From Sphaerolaimus hirsutus (Eukaryota > Nematoda > Chromadorea > Monhysterida > Sphaerolaimidae): 64,000 bases of DNA. Position numbers and translations under genes: made by a program. Of this stretch, positions 24,291 through 36,818 are shown one piece after another; within the stretch, counting starts at the first letter, position 1; each line of letters starts with the position of its first letter. The stretch is from contig OZ038457.1 in NCBI GenBank assembly GCA_964036195.1, positions 7,405,147 to 7,469,146 of the forward strand, given 5' to 3'. The notes under the pieces are model-generated. The model saw only the letters and a program-made list of their open reading frames with translations. It made no database searches and was not told the DNA's origin.

Positions 24291-25216
24291 CTTGTTAAAA
24301 CGTATTTATACGTTTACTCAAGTACTGAGTGAATACGTTTACGTATACGTTGAAAAAAGTAGCTGTACTCGCTTTTACGTATACTTTTTGAAAGTACTCG
24401 AGTACAGAATACGTATTTCAGATAGGCATTTTATAGGCTTTTTCAAGGCATAGGTGGGAAAATAGGGGGAGAAAAAGCGAAAAATAGGGGAAAAAATGCT
24501 AAAAATAGGCACATACCGTATTTCCTCGAAATACCCCCCTCGAAATACCCCCCTCTCGAAATACCCCCCTCAAAATGGACACTATGAACTTATAAACCCC
24601 CCCTCGAAATACCCCCCCCCCCAAATTTAGTGTATAGAGGACGTAAATGACAAAGGCTGCGGTTTGTCATCTGGGTAATGCAAAACACACGTTAAAAACG
24701 ATGACTCTGTTATGTGAGAACAATGATTATACGTCTACACACTTATACAAGTCTTTAGAGTCTTATAAATGGCGATTTTTGTTGCATTTTCGACGTCTGC
24801 GTGCGTTTCAGACGACAATTTAGTACTTGGTTTTCAAAAAATTTCTGGCGAAATTATAAACCCCCCCCCCTCGAAATACCCCCCCCCTCGTTTAACCCCC
24901 CCTCAAAATTCTCACTCTGAAACAATAAACCCCCCGGGGGTATTTCGAGGAAATACGGTAAATAACACATGTACTTGTGAATTTGAAGGTCAAAATGGTC
25001 AGAAAGGTACGATAATGAGTTATTTTGAGTGAAAATTGGGCCGAAATTTTCCAAAATTCTCAAAAATACGTTTTCTGGAAGGAAAGTCATGTTTACTCAT
25101 GAGTAAAAGTAAAAAAAATTTACTTTACATTTTCTGTACTCAGGGGGTGAGTAAAAAATAAATACTTTACGTTTATGTAAAACTTTGAAAAAAGTTCGTT
25201 ACTTTTAACAACTCTG
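24291..25216. mobile_element. CAGAGTTGTTA-family element interrupted by a TACCGTA element
   Basis: Left CTTGTTAAAACGTATTTATA, right CTTTTAACAACTCTG. The TACCGTA element 24515-24960 sits inside. Confidence 0.6.
24515..24960. mobile_element. TACCGTA-superfamily element, AAATACCCCC type
   Basis: Left TACCGTATTTCCTCGAAATA, right TATTTCGAGGAAATACGGTA; a near-complete copy of 10854-11307 in the other orientation. Confidence 0.8.
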
Positions 25217-26895
25217 CAGATATCTGTCTTCCAAATGAAATCTGGGGCGTGGTGTGTATTTATGTGTACGTATCCAACCGTATGGACAATACGTATCCAA
25301 CCAAAAACTTATGTGAATGTGTATGTATTTTTCAAAAAAATATATTTTTGAAATTTGAATGTTTACTTACGATACCTTGACATAATTCTACCTAGGTGAC
25401 TGACTAACGTGACATCAAGCTTGAATGAATATTTTATGTTGTTGTTTGCAAAATTCATTAAATATTCGGCTAACGAGCGATTGAGCCTAGAATCACCTAA
25501 TTCCAAATTTCATTTAGACCGGTGAGAATGTTTAACAGCGTTTTATTTAATCGTGGGATAAATATTAAAGCTGCCTCGTAATTACAGTCACCAATGCAAT
25601 GTGATGACACTTTGAATTATTATGATCCTGCATGCTACAGATTGCGGGGGTGTGATTAGCGTTCCAAGAATCTCTGGGATATTTATATATATTTTTTTAT
25701 ATCAGAAAATAAAAAAGTTTAGATTTATTTATATAATTTGCATGTTTCTCGTAATTATATTTACCTATTTTATTAAATATTAAATTATATTTTCTCTGCG
25801 TTTTTTCTGAGAGATTTGTTATACATAATTATTTGAGAGATTTTCTGAAAATATATTCAATTATATTCTATGAAAAACTCCCATTTTGGAACGCTAGGTG
25901 TGATTTGCAGGGGCGTTTGATTAGCTCATTATCTTTTTAGCGTGTCTGTTAGTAATCCAAAGTTAGCTTTTATTCAAACTCTCATTTACCCTGGGCTGGG
26001 GATGTTTGAGAATGTGCCATCATCATTACGCGCGCATTTATTTGAGTGGGAGGGATTTGCATCAGTGAAAAGAGGCCATTAAAATCAGAGTGATAGTTCC
26101 AATATAATTAATTGCTGGATTTTGAACTTACAAACTTCAATGTTCGTTTTACTGAGTTACTGAACGCTATACAATGAAATGTTACCGAATATTGAAGAAT
26201 ATCATAAACGAAAAAGTATGGTGCATTAAATTGTCCTACAGTAGAAGCGATGTAGTGTGATGATGAAATATATTTCTCCAATTTTCATTTGGATGGGACG
26301 GGATACGTGAATTTCATTGTGAAATGTTCAGTCAGTGGACATTATGAATGAGACTCTGAGGAGGTTCATATGAATTTACTGGTGGCAATCCCAAGCCCTG
26401 TAAAGTGTAAAGTAAAGTAAAGTGTCAAATGTAAAGTCAAATGCAAAGTAAAGTGTCAATTGTCATGCAAAGTTCAGTAATGTTTTGTATGAATGGGATT
26501 AAATTAATACCACAAACACATGAACCAGAACACAAATTCCATTATTCAAGCAATGAAATCAGTTGTAGTTATCGACAACATCTGCAAAAGAACACACGTT
26601 TTTAAAGAATCCTAAATGAGCCTGTAGCTGTACGCACAGAAACTCGGCACGCACAAAAGCCCATTACGCACAGATGTGAACTCGGTACGCACAGAAACTC
26701 GGTCCGCACATAGCTGATGCCATGTGCGTACCGAGTTTGTGTGCGTACCGAGTTTGTGTGCATACCGAGTTTGTGTGCGAGCCACGCTCATGAATACCGA
26801 CCAATCAAGCATTATCCCCCCTGCCTTGCTGTAAAGATTTAGATTTGTGTGGTAAACTCCAGCAACATTTCAAATTACAATGAAAGTGTTTCTTG
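25217..26895. other. No gene seen
   Basis: AT-rich. Contains a short run of GTAAAGTGTC words (about 26400-26475) and an inverted word repeat at 26620-26790 (TACGCACAGAAACTCGG, then inverted GTGCGTACCGAGTTT). No exon recognised. Confidence 0.45.
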
Positions 26896-26924
26896 CTTCC
26901 ACTTGAAGTCACTTAAAGGTGGTG

Positions 26925-27510
26925 CAGTTTTGATATTGATTCCGGGTCCAATTTCGGGTCGCGGTCCGGGTCGAAGAATATGAATTTTTATATATTTTTC
27001 ACCCCGGACCGCGACCCGAAATTGGACCCGGAATGGAAATCAAAAGTTTTGGGTTTGTTTTCCAAACACTAATAAGTAGTGTTAAGAATACAAATCAGAA
27101 TTTTTGATTTCGATTCTGGGTCCAATTTCGGGTCGCGGACCGCGGTCCACGTTGAAAAATATGAATTTTTTATATATTTTTCACCCCGGACCGCGACCCG
27201 AAATTGGACCCGGAATGGAAATCAAAAGTTTTGGGTTTGTTTTCTGAACACTAATAAGTAGTGTTAAGAATACAAATCGGAATTTTTGATTTCGATTCTG
27301 GGTCCAATTTCGGGTCGCGGACCGCGCTCCACGTTGAAAAATATGAATTTTTTATCTATTTTTCAACCCGGACCGCGACCCGAAATTGGACCTGGAATGG
27401 AAATCAAAAGTTTCGGGTTGGTTTTCTGAACACTAATTACTAGTGTTCAGATTACAAATCGGAATTTTTGATTTCGATTCTGGGTCCAATTTCGGGTCGC
27501 AGTCCACGTT
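26925..27510. repeat. Tandem array of four inverted-repeat units, period about 182 bp
   Basis: GGGTCCAATTTCGGGTCGCG and its inverse recur with a 182-bp step in the last three units. Each unit is internally palindromic, with ATATGAATTTTT at its centre. The 60-residue frames at 27079, 27261 and 27443 are the repeat itself. Confidence 0.85.
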
Positions 27511-27532
27511 TCAAAATATGAATTTTTATACT

Positions 27533-27537
<5 letters not shown>

Positions 27538-27586
<49 letters not shown>
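27538..27586. repeat. (TA)n microsatellite
   Basis: Uninterrupted TA dinucleotides immediately after the 182-bp array. Confidence 0.95.
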
Positions 27587-27587
<1 letters not shown>

Positions 27588-27699
27588 GGCCCAACACATG
27601 CCGGAGTGATCTGTTTGGGGGGGGGGTAAGAGGTAAGATATCAATAATGGTACTGGCGGCCAAACACAAAGGGCAAGCCATTGTTATCTCTTCTGCGCC

Positions 27700-27970
27700 C
27701 ATTGTGTTTGCCGCGCCCATTGTGTTTGCCGCACCCATGTGTGCACACCCACGTCTCGCACAGTAATCCCCTGTCCGGTGTGCACATATGCCTGATACAC
27801 ACAGAAACCCGCCACGCACAGGGCCCGTTACGCACAGAAAAACGCCACACACAGGACCGTTACGCACACAGCCCCAGTTGTGTGCGTAACGGGTGTCTGT
27901 GCGTGGCGAGTTTTGATCCTGTGCGTAACGGGCGCATGTGCGTAACGGGTTTCTGTGCGTAATGAGCCTG
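27700..27970. repeat. Palindromic word repeat, CTGTGCGTAACGGG
   Basis: CCGTTACGCACAGA-type words run first and the inverse (TGTGCGTAACGGGT) after about 27875. Confidence 0.65.
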
Positions 27971-27982
27971 GGCCATCCTAAA

Positions 27983-28419
27983 TACCGTATATACTCTAAT
28001 AAGACCCCCCCCCCCCGAATAACTCCCCCTCTCAAATAGCTCCCCCCTCTCGAATAAGTCTGCCCTCTTCCGAGTGTGAGGAAAAAATAGCCCCCTTGAA
28101 TAACTCCCCCACTTTAATGGGTAGAAAACATTTCACAACATAACACCTTTACAAAAAAACGTTTTATGTATTTAAGAATGTGAATATATGTATTATCACT
28201 ATATTTTAACTAGTAGAGTTCACTAATATTGATTTCACTGCTTGAATTTTGAATTTTGTATTTCTAAAAATGATTGATGTTACCAAATTTACCCCATTTG
28301 TGCAGTAAATGCATTCATACATTTTACTGAAAATACTGACAAAAGAATCACCCCCCCCCCCTCAAAAACTGCTGACAAAAAAATAACTCCCCGGGGGACT
28401 TTTTCGAGGATATACGGTA
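27983..28419. mobile_element. TACCGTA-superfamily element
   Basis: Left TACCGTATATACTCTAATAA, right TTTTTCGAGGATATACGGTA. A further partial right end (CGAGGATTTACCGTA) is near 28532. Confidence 0.72.
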
Positions 28420-29192
28420 CTTGAAAAGTTCCGATCAAGGTGGGGGGGGTCGAGTGTGTGGAGCTACTTTGCCTCGTTCAGCAAACAGGGGGAGGGGGAT
28501 TTTTCGAGGCGGCTCATTCGAGGATTTACCGTACCTATTTGAAATGTGAAACTAAATCGGAATAACCCCACGCATGGCAAGTCCCCTGGGGGGAGAAAAA
28601 AAAGTTCCCCTATCTTAAAAATGTTATGGCTTGCTCCCAAGAGTTTACGGCATGCTACTGTATATATGACAATTCTATGGTACTAAAATGCACGTTTGCA
28701 AACTATGCTGTACATTCTTGAATCAGTCTCTCGGGATGTTATTGTCGGCTAATTTGACGCCTATGTTACCTTTGGGGATTATCGGGGATAATTGTAAGAA
28801 ACATAATGAACTAAAATCTTTTAATTTGAATCGGTGACATTAACTTTCAGAATACCGGTAGTATGTATAGTTTTTATTAATGAGTGACGCGAGAAGGTGG
28901 CAAAGTGACTGTCCCACTTATTCTGGAACGCATGACGGTAAAAATTGAGAACGGTAATATATAAATGGTTCATTCTCAAACTGCAGCCAGGTTAATTACA
29001 GTTGTTTGAACACATGAAATTTGTAAATATTTACATCAGTTTAAGGGACGCCTGCCGTTCTTAAGTACGATTTACCTAGTAATCAATGAATCCTATTGTA
29101 GAATAAAACAATCAAATCTACATTCCGTTGATAACTGGTAAACAAAATGCCCATTCAACCCACGGTTGATCAAATGCTGGCGACCATTCTTA

Positions 29193-29665
29193 CAGAGTTG
29201 TTAAAAGTACTGAACTTTTTCAAATGTAAACGTAAACGTAAACTATTTATTTTTTACTCACAGTCAAGTACAGAAAACGTAAAGTATTTATTTTTTACTT
29301 TTACTCATGAGTAAAGGTGAGAAAATATTTTTTGTCCACTGAAAATGTAAAAGTGGGTATTTTTGAGAAACTTTGCCTCATTTTTCGCTCAAAATCACTA
29401 ATTTTTGAACTTTTTCACCATCAAATTCACTAGTTAATGTGTTTTTGCCAATTCTTATGCTATTTTGGATTTTAACTTTTCTCTCCTTTTGTTTCCTATA
29501 TGCCTTGAAAAAGCGTTTTCTGATTGAAATACGTTTTCTGTACTTGCGTACTTTCAAAAAGTAAATGAGTACCGGTATTTTTTCGGAAGGAAACGTAAAC
29601 GTATTTACGCAGTACTCGAGTATCCGTATTTATCGAGTAAACGTAAATACGTTTTAACAACTATG
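29193..29665. mobile_element. CAGAGTTGTTA-family hAT-like element
   Basis: Ends CAGAGTTGTTAAAAGTAC / TTTTAACAACTATG with duplication cattctta / cattttta (7 of 8). Confidence 0.75.
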
Positions 29666-29739
29666 CATTTTTACAAAAATTACAAACAAAAGGTTCAAGT
29701 AACAAACATTCATTTTGAGTAGGTATTTACCCTCACATT

Positions 29740-30118
29740 TCCAAAAAAATCCCAATCATAACCTGTGAAATCCTAAACCACAACTGGGGCGCATGAACAG
29801 ACGTATGCAGTTAAAAAAATATTTATGGCGCGCGTCTAGCGAATGATGTCCGAAATTAGCTTCATAGACTATTCCGGCCCCCACCCGGGTGCTTACGTCA
29901 CTACCTAAGGTAGTTAAAAGTGTGACAAAAACCGTTCTGCATTCGCGTCGATAGCGCTGCGAGGTTGCGCGCGACCGCCGCGATATAAATAGAACATTAT
30001 CTGACGCTATATTTTCCACAGCGCCTAATTTTTAGTGACGATATATTTTTCCAATCATTCTCCTAATGCGTACATGACGCAGCGATATTATGGCAGTCTT
30101 AGCCTATCATCAATTGGC
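29740..30118. repeat. Direct repeat, copy 1
   Basis: About 370 bp repeated at 31236-31602 with shared stretches such as GTGTGACAAAAACCGTTCTG and CTTAGCCTATCATCAATTGG. Confidence 0.8.
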
Positions 30119-30304
30119 AGGATACCGTAATTTCTCGAAATACTCCCAGGGGGTTAAATTTTTGAGAGTGCGAATTGGGGGTAATCAAGGGAGGGGTATT
30201 TCGGGTGGGGGTTGATTATTTCGGCATTTTTTTGAATTCCCAGCACTTATTTGTTGTTTGTAACATGTTAGCAGATAAAAAATTTACGTGGAACAGAACT
30301 GAAA

Positions 30305-31158
30305 TACCGTATTTCCTCGAAATACCTCCTCGAAATAACCCCCAAATTGAGTGTAAAGGGAACGTACACAACAATAGCTACGGTTTTTGAACCGGGCAAT
30401 GCAGAACACACGTGAAAACAATGACTGCAGGGGTTTAGTAGGGGCGGGCAGGGGTGTAGTTGGGGGGGGCCCAAATCTGCCAGCTATCTATCTATCCCGG
30501 AGGCCTGCTCAGCTATCTATCTATCCCAGAGGCAAAATTTTTGGCTATCTATCCCCCAAAGAAATTCTGCACCAATTTTCACTCAAAATCGCTAATTTTT
30601 GTACCTTTTTATGGTTTTTCACCTTCAAAATTCTAATTCACATTCCTTATTTCCTATTTTTAGCGATTTTTTGTATTTACTATATGTACTTATAGACCTA
30701 TTTCTAGCTGTTTTTCACCTACTTTTAGCGATTTTCCCCCTTTTTTCTGTCTATACTTTGGAAAAGCCTTTATATTGAACCCCCGCCAACCCCCCCCCCC
30801 TAAACCCCCCCCCTGACCCCCCCCCCCAAAAAAATTTGTTTTTCAGCTATCTATCCCTCTGGAGGAGCGATTTGCTATCTATATAGACCCCTGCCAGGGT
30901 CCAAATCTACTAAACCCCTGAATGACTGTGTTACCTTAGAACTTGTTTTATACCATCTACATGTAAGTTTATAGACTCTTATACATGGTGTTTATTTTTG
31001 CATTTTTTGACATCTGTGTACGTTACAAACTACAAATTAGTACTGGGATTTCCAAATATCTCTGGCGAAATAACGAGCCGCCGCCCTCGTTTAACCCCCC
31101 TCAAAATTCTCACTCTGAAACAATCACACCCCGGGGAGTATTTCGAGGAAATACGGTA
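30305..31158. mobile_element. TACCGTA-superfamily element split by a hAT-like insertion
   Basis: Left TACCGTATTTCCTCGAAATA, right TATTTCGAGGAAATACGGTA. Removing 30428-30920 and one duplication leaves a copy like 31900-32304. A truncated second left end is at 30123. Confidence 0.75.
30428..30920. mobile_element. hAT-like element CAGGGGTTTAGTA
   Basis: Left end CAGGGGTTTAGTA, right end TACTAAACCCCTG, exact duplication aatgactg (30420-30427 and 30921-30928). The interior has CTATCTATCCCGGAGG words. Confidence 0.85.
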
Positions 31159-31235
31159 GATAAAATTTAGTGGCCAGAAATCTGAAATGCCTTTCAAAAA
31201 TGGAAAAGTGAAAATGGAAAGTTGACACATTAATG

Positions 31236-31602
31236 ACAGCTGACCTGTGAAATCCCCAACCACAACTGCCACATTTACCGCTGCATGCAGTACAAATAAT
31301 TATTTATGGCATGGGTCTAGCGAATGCTGTCCAAATAAGCTTCATAGACTACTCTTCCTAGACTTCATAGATTTCATAGACCCTCGCACTTATGCCACTA
31401 CCTAAATAGTTTAGTTGAAAGTGTGACAAAAACCGTTCTGCATTCGCGTCAATAGCGCTACGAGGTTGCGCGCTACCGCGCCGATATAAATAGAACATTT
31501 TGTGACGCAATATTTTCCGCAGCGCCTAATTTTTCCAATCATTCTCGTCAAGCGTACGTGACACAGCGATATTATGGCATTCTTAGCCTATCATCAATTG
31601 GT
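31236..31602. repeat. Direct repeat, copy 2
   Basis: Second copy of 29740-30118, same orientation, about 1.5 kb away, with moderate divergence and small indels. Confidence 0.8.
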
Positions 31603-31899
31603 AGTATATATGGCTAAGCGACTGAAAATGGGCTTATTCCAAAATGCCCGAATGTGCTAAACGTGCCGTCGTGCGCGAGGTCGACAAGTATTGCCCAACG
31701 GTAAAAAAAGATTGCCCGACAGTATTATTTAGTCGACCCGTCAGGCAACAGGTCGAAGCATTTTTTAATGGACAACAGAAAGGGAGATGGAATAAGTGGC
31801 GCTTGCCAGCAAACAGGAATGGAAGTGGAATGGAAAATATTGTGCACTTGCCAGAAATCGGAAAACGGAAAAATGAAATGCCAAACAATGGAAAATGAC

Positions 31900-32304
31900 T
31901 ACCGTAATACCCCCTCGAAATACCCCCCTCAAAATGGACACTATGAATTTATGAGCCCCCCCCTCGAAATACCCCCCCCCCCCCCAATTGAGTGTAAAGA
32001 GAACGTAAATGAAAATAGGTACGGTTCGTGATCCGGACAGTGCAGAACACACCTTAAAAGCAATGACTGTGTTACGTTAGAACGTGTTTTATACCATCTA
32101 CATACCTATTAAAGTCTATAGACTCATATTATTATTGTTATATTTTTCAACGTCTGCATACGTTACAGACAACAAATTAGTATTATACTGGAAGTTCAAA
32201 AAGATTCTGTCGAAACAATAAGCCCCCTCGTTTAACCCCCCCCCCCTCAAAATTCTCACTCGGAAACAATCACACCCCGGGGGGTATTTGGAGGAAATAC
32301 GGTA
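31900..32304. mobile_element. TACCGTA-superfamily element, AAATACCCCC type
   Basis: Left TACCGTAATACCCCCTCGAA (a few terminal bases lost), right GGAGGAAATACGGTA. Confidence 0.7.
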
Positions 32305-33458
32305 TCCAAATTTACATGGTAACGGAAAAATTCTGCATAAATTTGACCAGAAATAGATGAAATGGCATAATAAATCAGAAACAAAAATTAGAAAATTTTG
32401 CGTGCAGAAAACGGAAATGGAAAACGGAAAATTTGACACCCCAGTGTTCTTTCGGGCGGATAAAATCCCATTCCCAAATCTGGTTTCTGTGGGTGTAAAT
32501 AGATACCCGATAATGCCCGAGATCGGGCACCGGGTGTCGTATGTCGGATGATTTGAACCGGCGTCTTAATCAACTGTTGGTTTCAAGCCGCCCCCGCACG
32601 CTAGGGTCGGGAAATGGATTTCTACTCAAACATTTTGGCTTTCTAGTCGCATTTGCTTGAATTATGGTTTACGAAGGCGGTGCAAAAAATTGCTGGATTT
32701 TGATTTTGCTGGATTTTGCATCATAAATATTTACTTTGATTAGACTTTTACACCGAAAACACACAACAAATGAGAGTGTTTTCAAATTCCGCCAGAAAAA
32801 TTCAAAAATGAAATAATTTGGTGCAAAAAATGTGATCTAGAAGATCTGAAAACTAAATTCGAAACTTTGAAAGCTATTTTCAAGAGGAAAAAAATCGAAT
32901 TTCAAATTTAGAAACATAAATAGTACGAATTAAGATATTTAGAAAAACACAAATTTTAACAGTTTTTCCAGAGTATGTGCCATCGTTAATGATAGAATGG
33001 CCCTACACACACTAGTTTTCACAGTGACTTGTGTGAAAACTGAAATGGCGACATGGCGACATTCAGCCTACTCTTATCGTATGCTATATGTGTTTTAGTT
33101 TTCAAATTTTGAAACATTAACCTTCATTAATTTAAATTCAAATTTAATTAAAATTAAATCATTCAACCGTGTTCATTAATTTGCATTTGAAAAAATATCA
33201 GTTTTCACACGAAGTCACGGTGAAAACTAGTGTGTGTAGGCACAATATACAAAAATAGGTAGTGTTTTAACTATCGTTAACTTCACCAATCTGCCCTCGG
33301 CTCACTTTGAGACACGCGGCGGCAGCGGCACGACTGCGGAACGCGAGTAGGTATACTGTCTGACGACAGCAAAGCACCGTAGCGCCGCTAATTAGTTGAC
33401 GAGGCAAGAGCGTCGATGTGGGAGTGTAACAACGTTTTGTTCCCTTCGCCATGTCATC
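32305..33458. other. No gene seen
   Basis: Ends of GGAAAACGG-type words near 32400, A-rich DNA, an inverted CACACACTAGTTTTCAC element at 33002-33242 and a GC-rich patch 33295-33445 that has no convincing splice sites. Confidence 0.45.
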
Positions 33459-33958
33459 CAGAGTGGTTAAAAGTACTCAACTTTTTCCAAAGTATATGTA
33501 AACGTGAAGTACTCACCCCCAAGTACAGAATACGTAAAGAAATTTTTTACTTTTACCCATGAGTAAACATGAGTAAAATACTTTTTCCCTCAGAAAACGT
33601 AAAAGTAAGTACTTTTGGGAATTTTGCCCTAATTTTCACATAAAAATCAGTAATTTCAGTACCTTTTGACGATTTAAACCTTCAAATTCAGCAGTTCGTG
33701 TGTTATTTGTCTTTTTAAATCTATTTTTGAATTTTTTTCCTATTTTTTCGCTTTTTTCTCACCTTTTTTCCCATCTGTGCCTTAAAAAAGCCTCTAACAA
33801 AGCCTATCCGAAATGCGTTTTCTGTACTCGAGTACTTTCAAAAAGTATAAGTAAAAGCGAGTACAGGTACGTTTTTCAAAGTACACGTAAACGTATTTAT
33901 TCAGTACTCGAGTATACGTACTTTTTGAGTAAACGTAAATACGTTTCAACAACCTATG
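33459..33958. mobile_element. CAGAGTTGTTA-family hAT-like element
   Basis: Ends CAGAGTGGTTAAAAGTAC / GTTTCAACAACCTATG with exact duplication atgtcatc (33451-33458 and 33959-33966). Confidence 0.82.
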
Positions 33959-34092
33959 ATGTCATCTTACAGTCGGTGGGGGGCTATCAAGCTAATACTG
34001 TCCTGGGGAATTTGATGCCAATCACTGCACCTCGCCGCCCCCGTGCTATGTCATACTTATACTCATACCCTGTGTGAATTGTGAGCGGTGAC

Positions 34093-35167
34093 TAGGGATG
34101 GCCAGCGCTTTTTTTCAAGCGCTTTTTTTAAAATGCCGCTTTTTAATAAAAAAAAGCGCTGGCAATTTTTTTTAGTTCTTATGCACTAGATATTTTGCAA
34201 AATTTTTGCGCGTAAGCGCGCGATTTCACACACAAATTGACATTGGTGGTTGTTTTCATTGGTTTTGTTATATTTTTAGTGTCATTGCTTCTATTCCTGC
34301 ATGCTATCATGTAATAATAAGTTGTGATATGTTAGTGTAGTATTGAATATTTAGCCAATGTGCTCCCACATACTTCTACAGTGGGAAACATTAGTTTCGA
34401 TGTATTAACCTTGTCTTATAGCCTTATTTATAAGCACTATTTCATGCCTAATATCACTTGAACTCACGAAACATTCACAAACAGCGATATACAGAACGAG
34501 TCAACATAAAAAGTATTTTTTTTGCACGAAAACACCACTTATCATGTCATCCCATGACTACACAGCCATTTTATGGCTCTATATCATCACAAGTACTGCC
34601 ACTTGTCTGATATACCTGTATATATTGATACAGAACAATATTTGGGAGCTGTTTAGGGAACATCTCGACATTTTTTGAAAAAAGCGAAAAAAGCGCGTTT
34701 TTTTTTAAAAGCGGGGCCGTGAAAAACAGGGCCGTATCCAGGGGGGGCGGGGGGGGCTGCAGCCCCCCCCCCCTCCCGGGGCGAGACCAGAAAGTGACCG
34801 GAAAATGCGACTTTTTTAACGTCCGCGCATTCTTCACCGGACATCGGGTATTATCATCAGATTTGCTCCATGTGGCCGCAAAGCATTATAAATACACTCA
34901 ATGTTGTGCTTTTTTCTGTTTTGTATGTATATTTACATACATATACAGCGTTCCATGGCGCTGACGCCAACGCCAATGGCGCCATGGCGTGGCGCCTACT
35001 AATGGCGCCAGCGCCATGTCGCCATTCTGCTACTATGTAGCTAAAATTTTAGGGGGGGGGGGGCTGAGCCCCCCCCCTCGCCGGCTTCCGTAAACAAGCA
35101 GCCCCCCCCCCCGCTCAAAAATCCTGGATACGTCCCTGGTGGAAAAAAACGCTTTTTTCCATCCCTA
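34093..35167. mobile_element. hAT-like element, T-rich arms with AGCGCTTTTTT word
   Basis: Ends TAGGGATGGCC / CCATCCCTA with exact duplication gcggtgac (34085-34092 and 35168-35175). A second element, CAGGGCCGTATCCAGG / CCTGGATACGTCCCTG, is nested at 34727-35138 with duplication gtgaaaaa / gtggaaaa. Confidence 0.85.
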
Positions 35168-35582
35168 GCGGTGACATGACATAATACTAGGTCTCGAAAC
35201 TAGATTTTTTTCAAAATTCTTTTGGTCGAGTCAGGGAGTTGAGTCAGCCGAGTCAGTGAAAATAAGCTCTCGGATTGGGCAAAAATGTCGAGTTTTGAGT
35301 CGAGTCAGATGCAACACATTTAGGTCAATTATGATGCCTTACAGAAAGGCTATGATTTCCAATTGTTTAAGTCAGGGGTACCCTTTGGGGGCTATGGTAG
35401 GTAATGTAGTGTCAAGATGGAGCAGATATTTGAAGTCAGAAAGATTAACAACCCCCACATGCACGGTATCATGATGCGTCATTTTTCAAACACCGGGTTT
35501 ATTTAGGGGTTATGGTGGTGATGTAGTATGTTTTCCTATTCCAGCCAAGTTGAAACTATGCTTTTTTAATGATTTTTAACAC

Positions 35583-36216
35583 CAGGGGCCAGATTTAATT
35601 CTCCCTACAGATTTGTAGGGTAGGGCGTACGCCCGACAGATTTTTTAAAGTTCAGCCGCATCGACGCACATGCACCGAGAGCAAGGCGGTTTGTAAAATA
35701 TACGAAACCATCCCTTAAGGTCGCCGATATTGCAATATGACGTATATCACTTCGATTTTGGCACGGAAATCATGATTTCGTCCTTTCTTGGCCGTCGGCC
35801 AATTCGTTTTTTATTTTATTTTGTCGGGCGGGTTACTCGCATAAGTCGCGCTTTTGTGTAGTCAGGTGGTCACTTTTTTAGTGTTCACTGTCTGCAACCG
35901 AAACCATGAGGGCAGCGACAAGAAAGAAATGCATGCACGAGCGTACAAAAGCGCGACTTATGCGAGTAACCCACCCGACAAAATAAAATAAAAAGCGAAT
36001 TGGCAGACGGACAAGAAATGACGAAATCTTGATTTCCGTGCCAAAATCGAAGTGATATACGTCATATTGCAATATCGACGACCTTAAGAGATGGTTTCGT
36101 ATATTTTACACGTATATTGCTCTCGGTGCATGTGTGTCTTTGTGGCTGAACTTAAAAAAATCTATCGGGCGTACGCCCTACCCTACAAATCTGTAGGGAG
36201 TATTAAATCTGGTCCC
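35583..36216. mobile_element. 634-bp near-complete palindrome
   Basis: The arms pair almost throughout: CCCTACAGATTTGTAGGG, GGGCGTACGCCC, CTTCGATTTTGGCACGGAAA and TTACTCGCATAAGTCGCGCT all recur inverted on the right. Only about 50 bp at the centre is unpaired. Confidence 0.85.
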
Positions 36217-36374
36217 AGGGGATGCTGTTTGAGGCTATGGTAAAGCAATATCAGGTTGGAATTCATATCAAGTGTGTGCTCTAGAATCATTCCCGTTTCC
36301 ATCTATAGGCCACCCAATATTATATGGGCTATTTCAGATGTCCCCCTCTTGTCAATATAAATATGTAGATGGAC

Positions 36375-36818
36375 TACCGTACATCCTCGAATAAGTCCCC
36401 CTCTCGAATAACTCCCCCCTCTCGATTAAGTCCCCCCCTCTTGTGAGCGTGAGGAAAAAACAACTCCCCCCTCGAATAACCCCCCCCCACTTTGATGGGT
36501 AGAAACATTTCACATTTACAAAAAACTTTTTAACAAAAAATTTACAAATGTATTTAATATGTGAAAATATATAATATCTTGCAGCTAGAGTTCACTAACA
36601 TTGTTGAATTGTGAATTTTGTATTCCTACAAATTATTTATGTTACCAAATTTACCCCATTTGTGCTGTAAATTTATCATACATTTTACTGGAAATACTAA
36701 CGAAAAAAATATCTCCCCCCCTCGAATAACTTCCCCATCCCCCCATCGAATAACTCCCCCCTCAAAAACTTCCGACGAAAAAATAACTCCCAGGGGGACT
36801 TATTCGAGGATATACGTA
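36375..36818. mobile_element. TACCGTA-superfamily element
   Basis: Left TACCGTACATCCTCGAATAA, right TTATTCGAGGATATACGTA with one base missing. A partial left end follows at 37113. Confidence 0.7.

Noticed and set aside
26925-27510. CRISPR-like spaced repeats
   Set aside because: Units are 182 bp and identical between repeats, with no unique spacers, in a eukaryotic setting.
33267-33452. GC-rich open frame as a possible exon
   Set aside because: No good splice sites or start context, and no recognisable protein motif.
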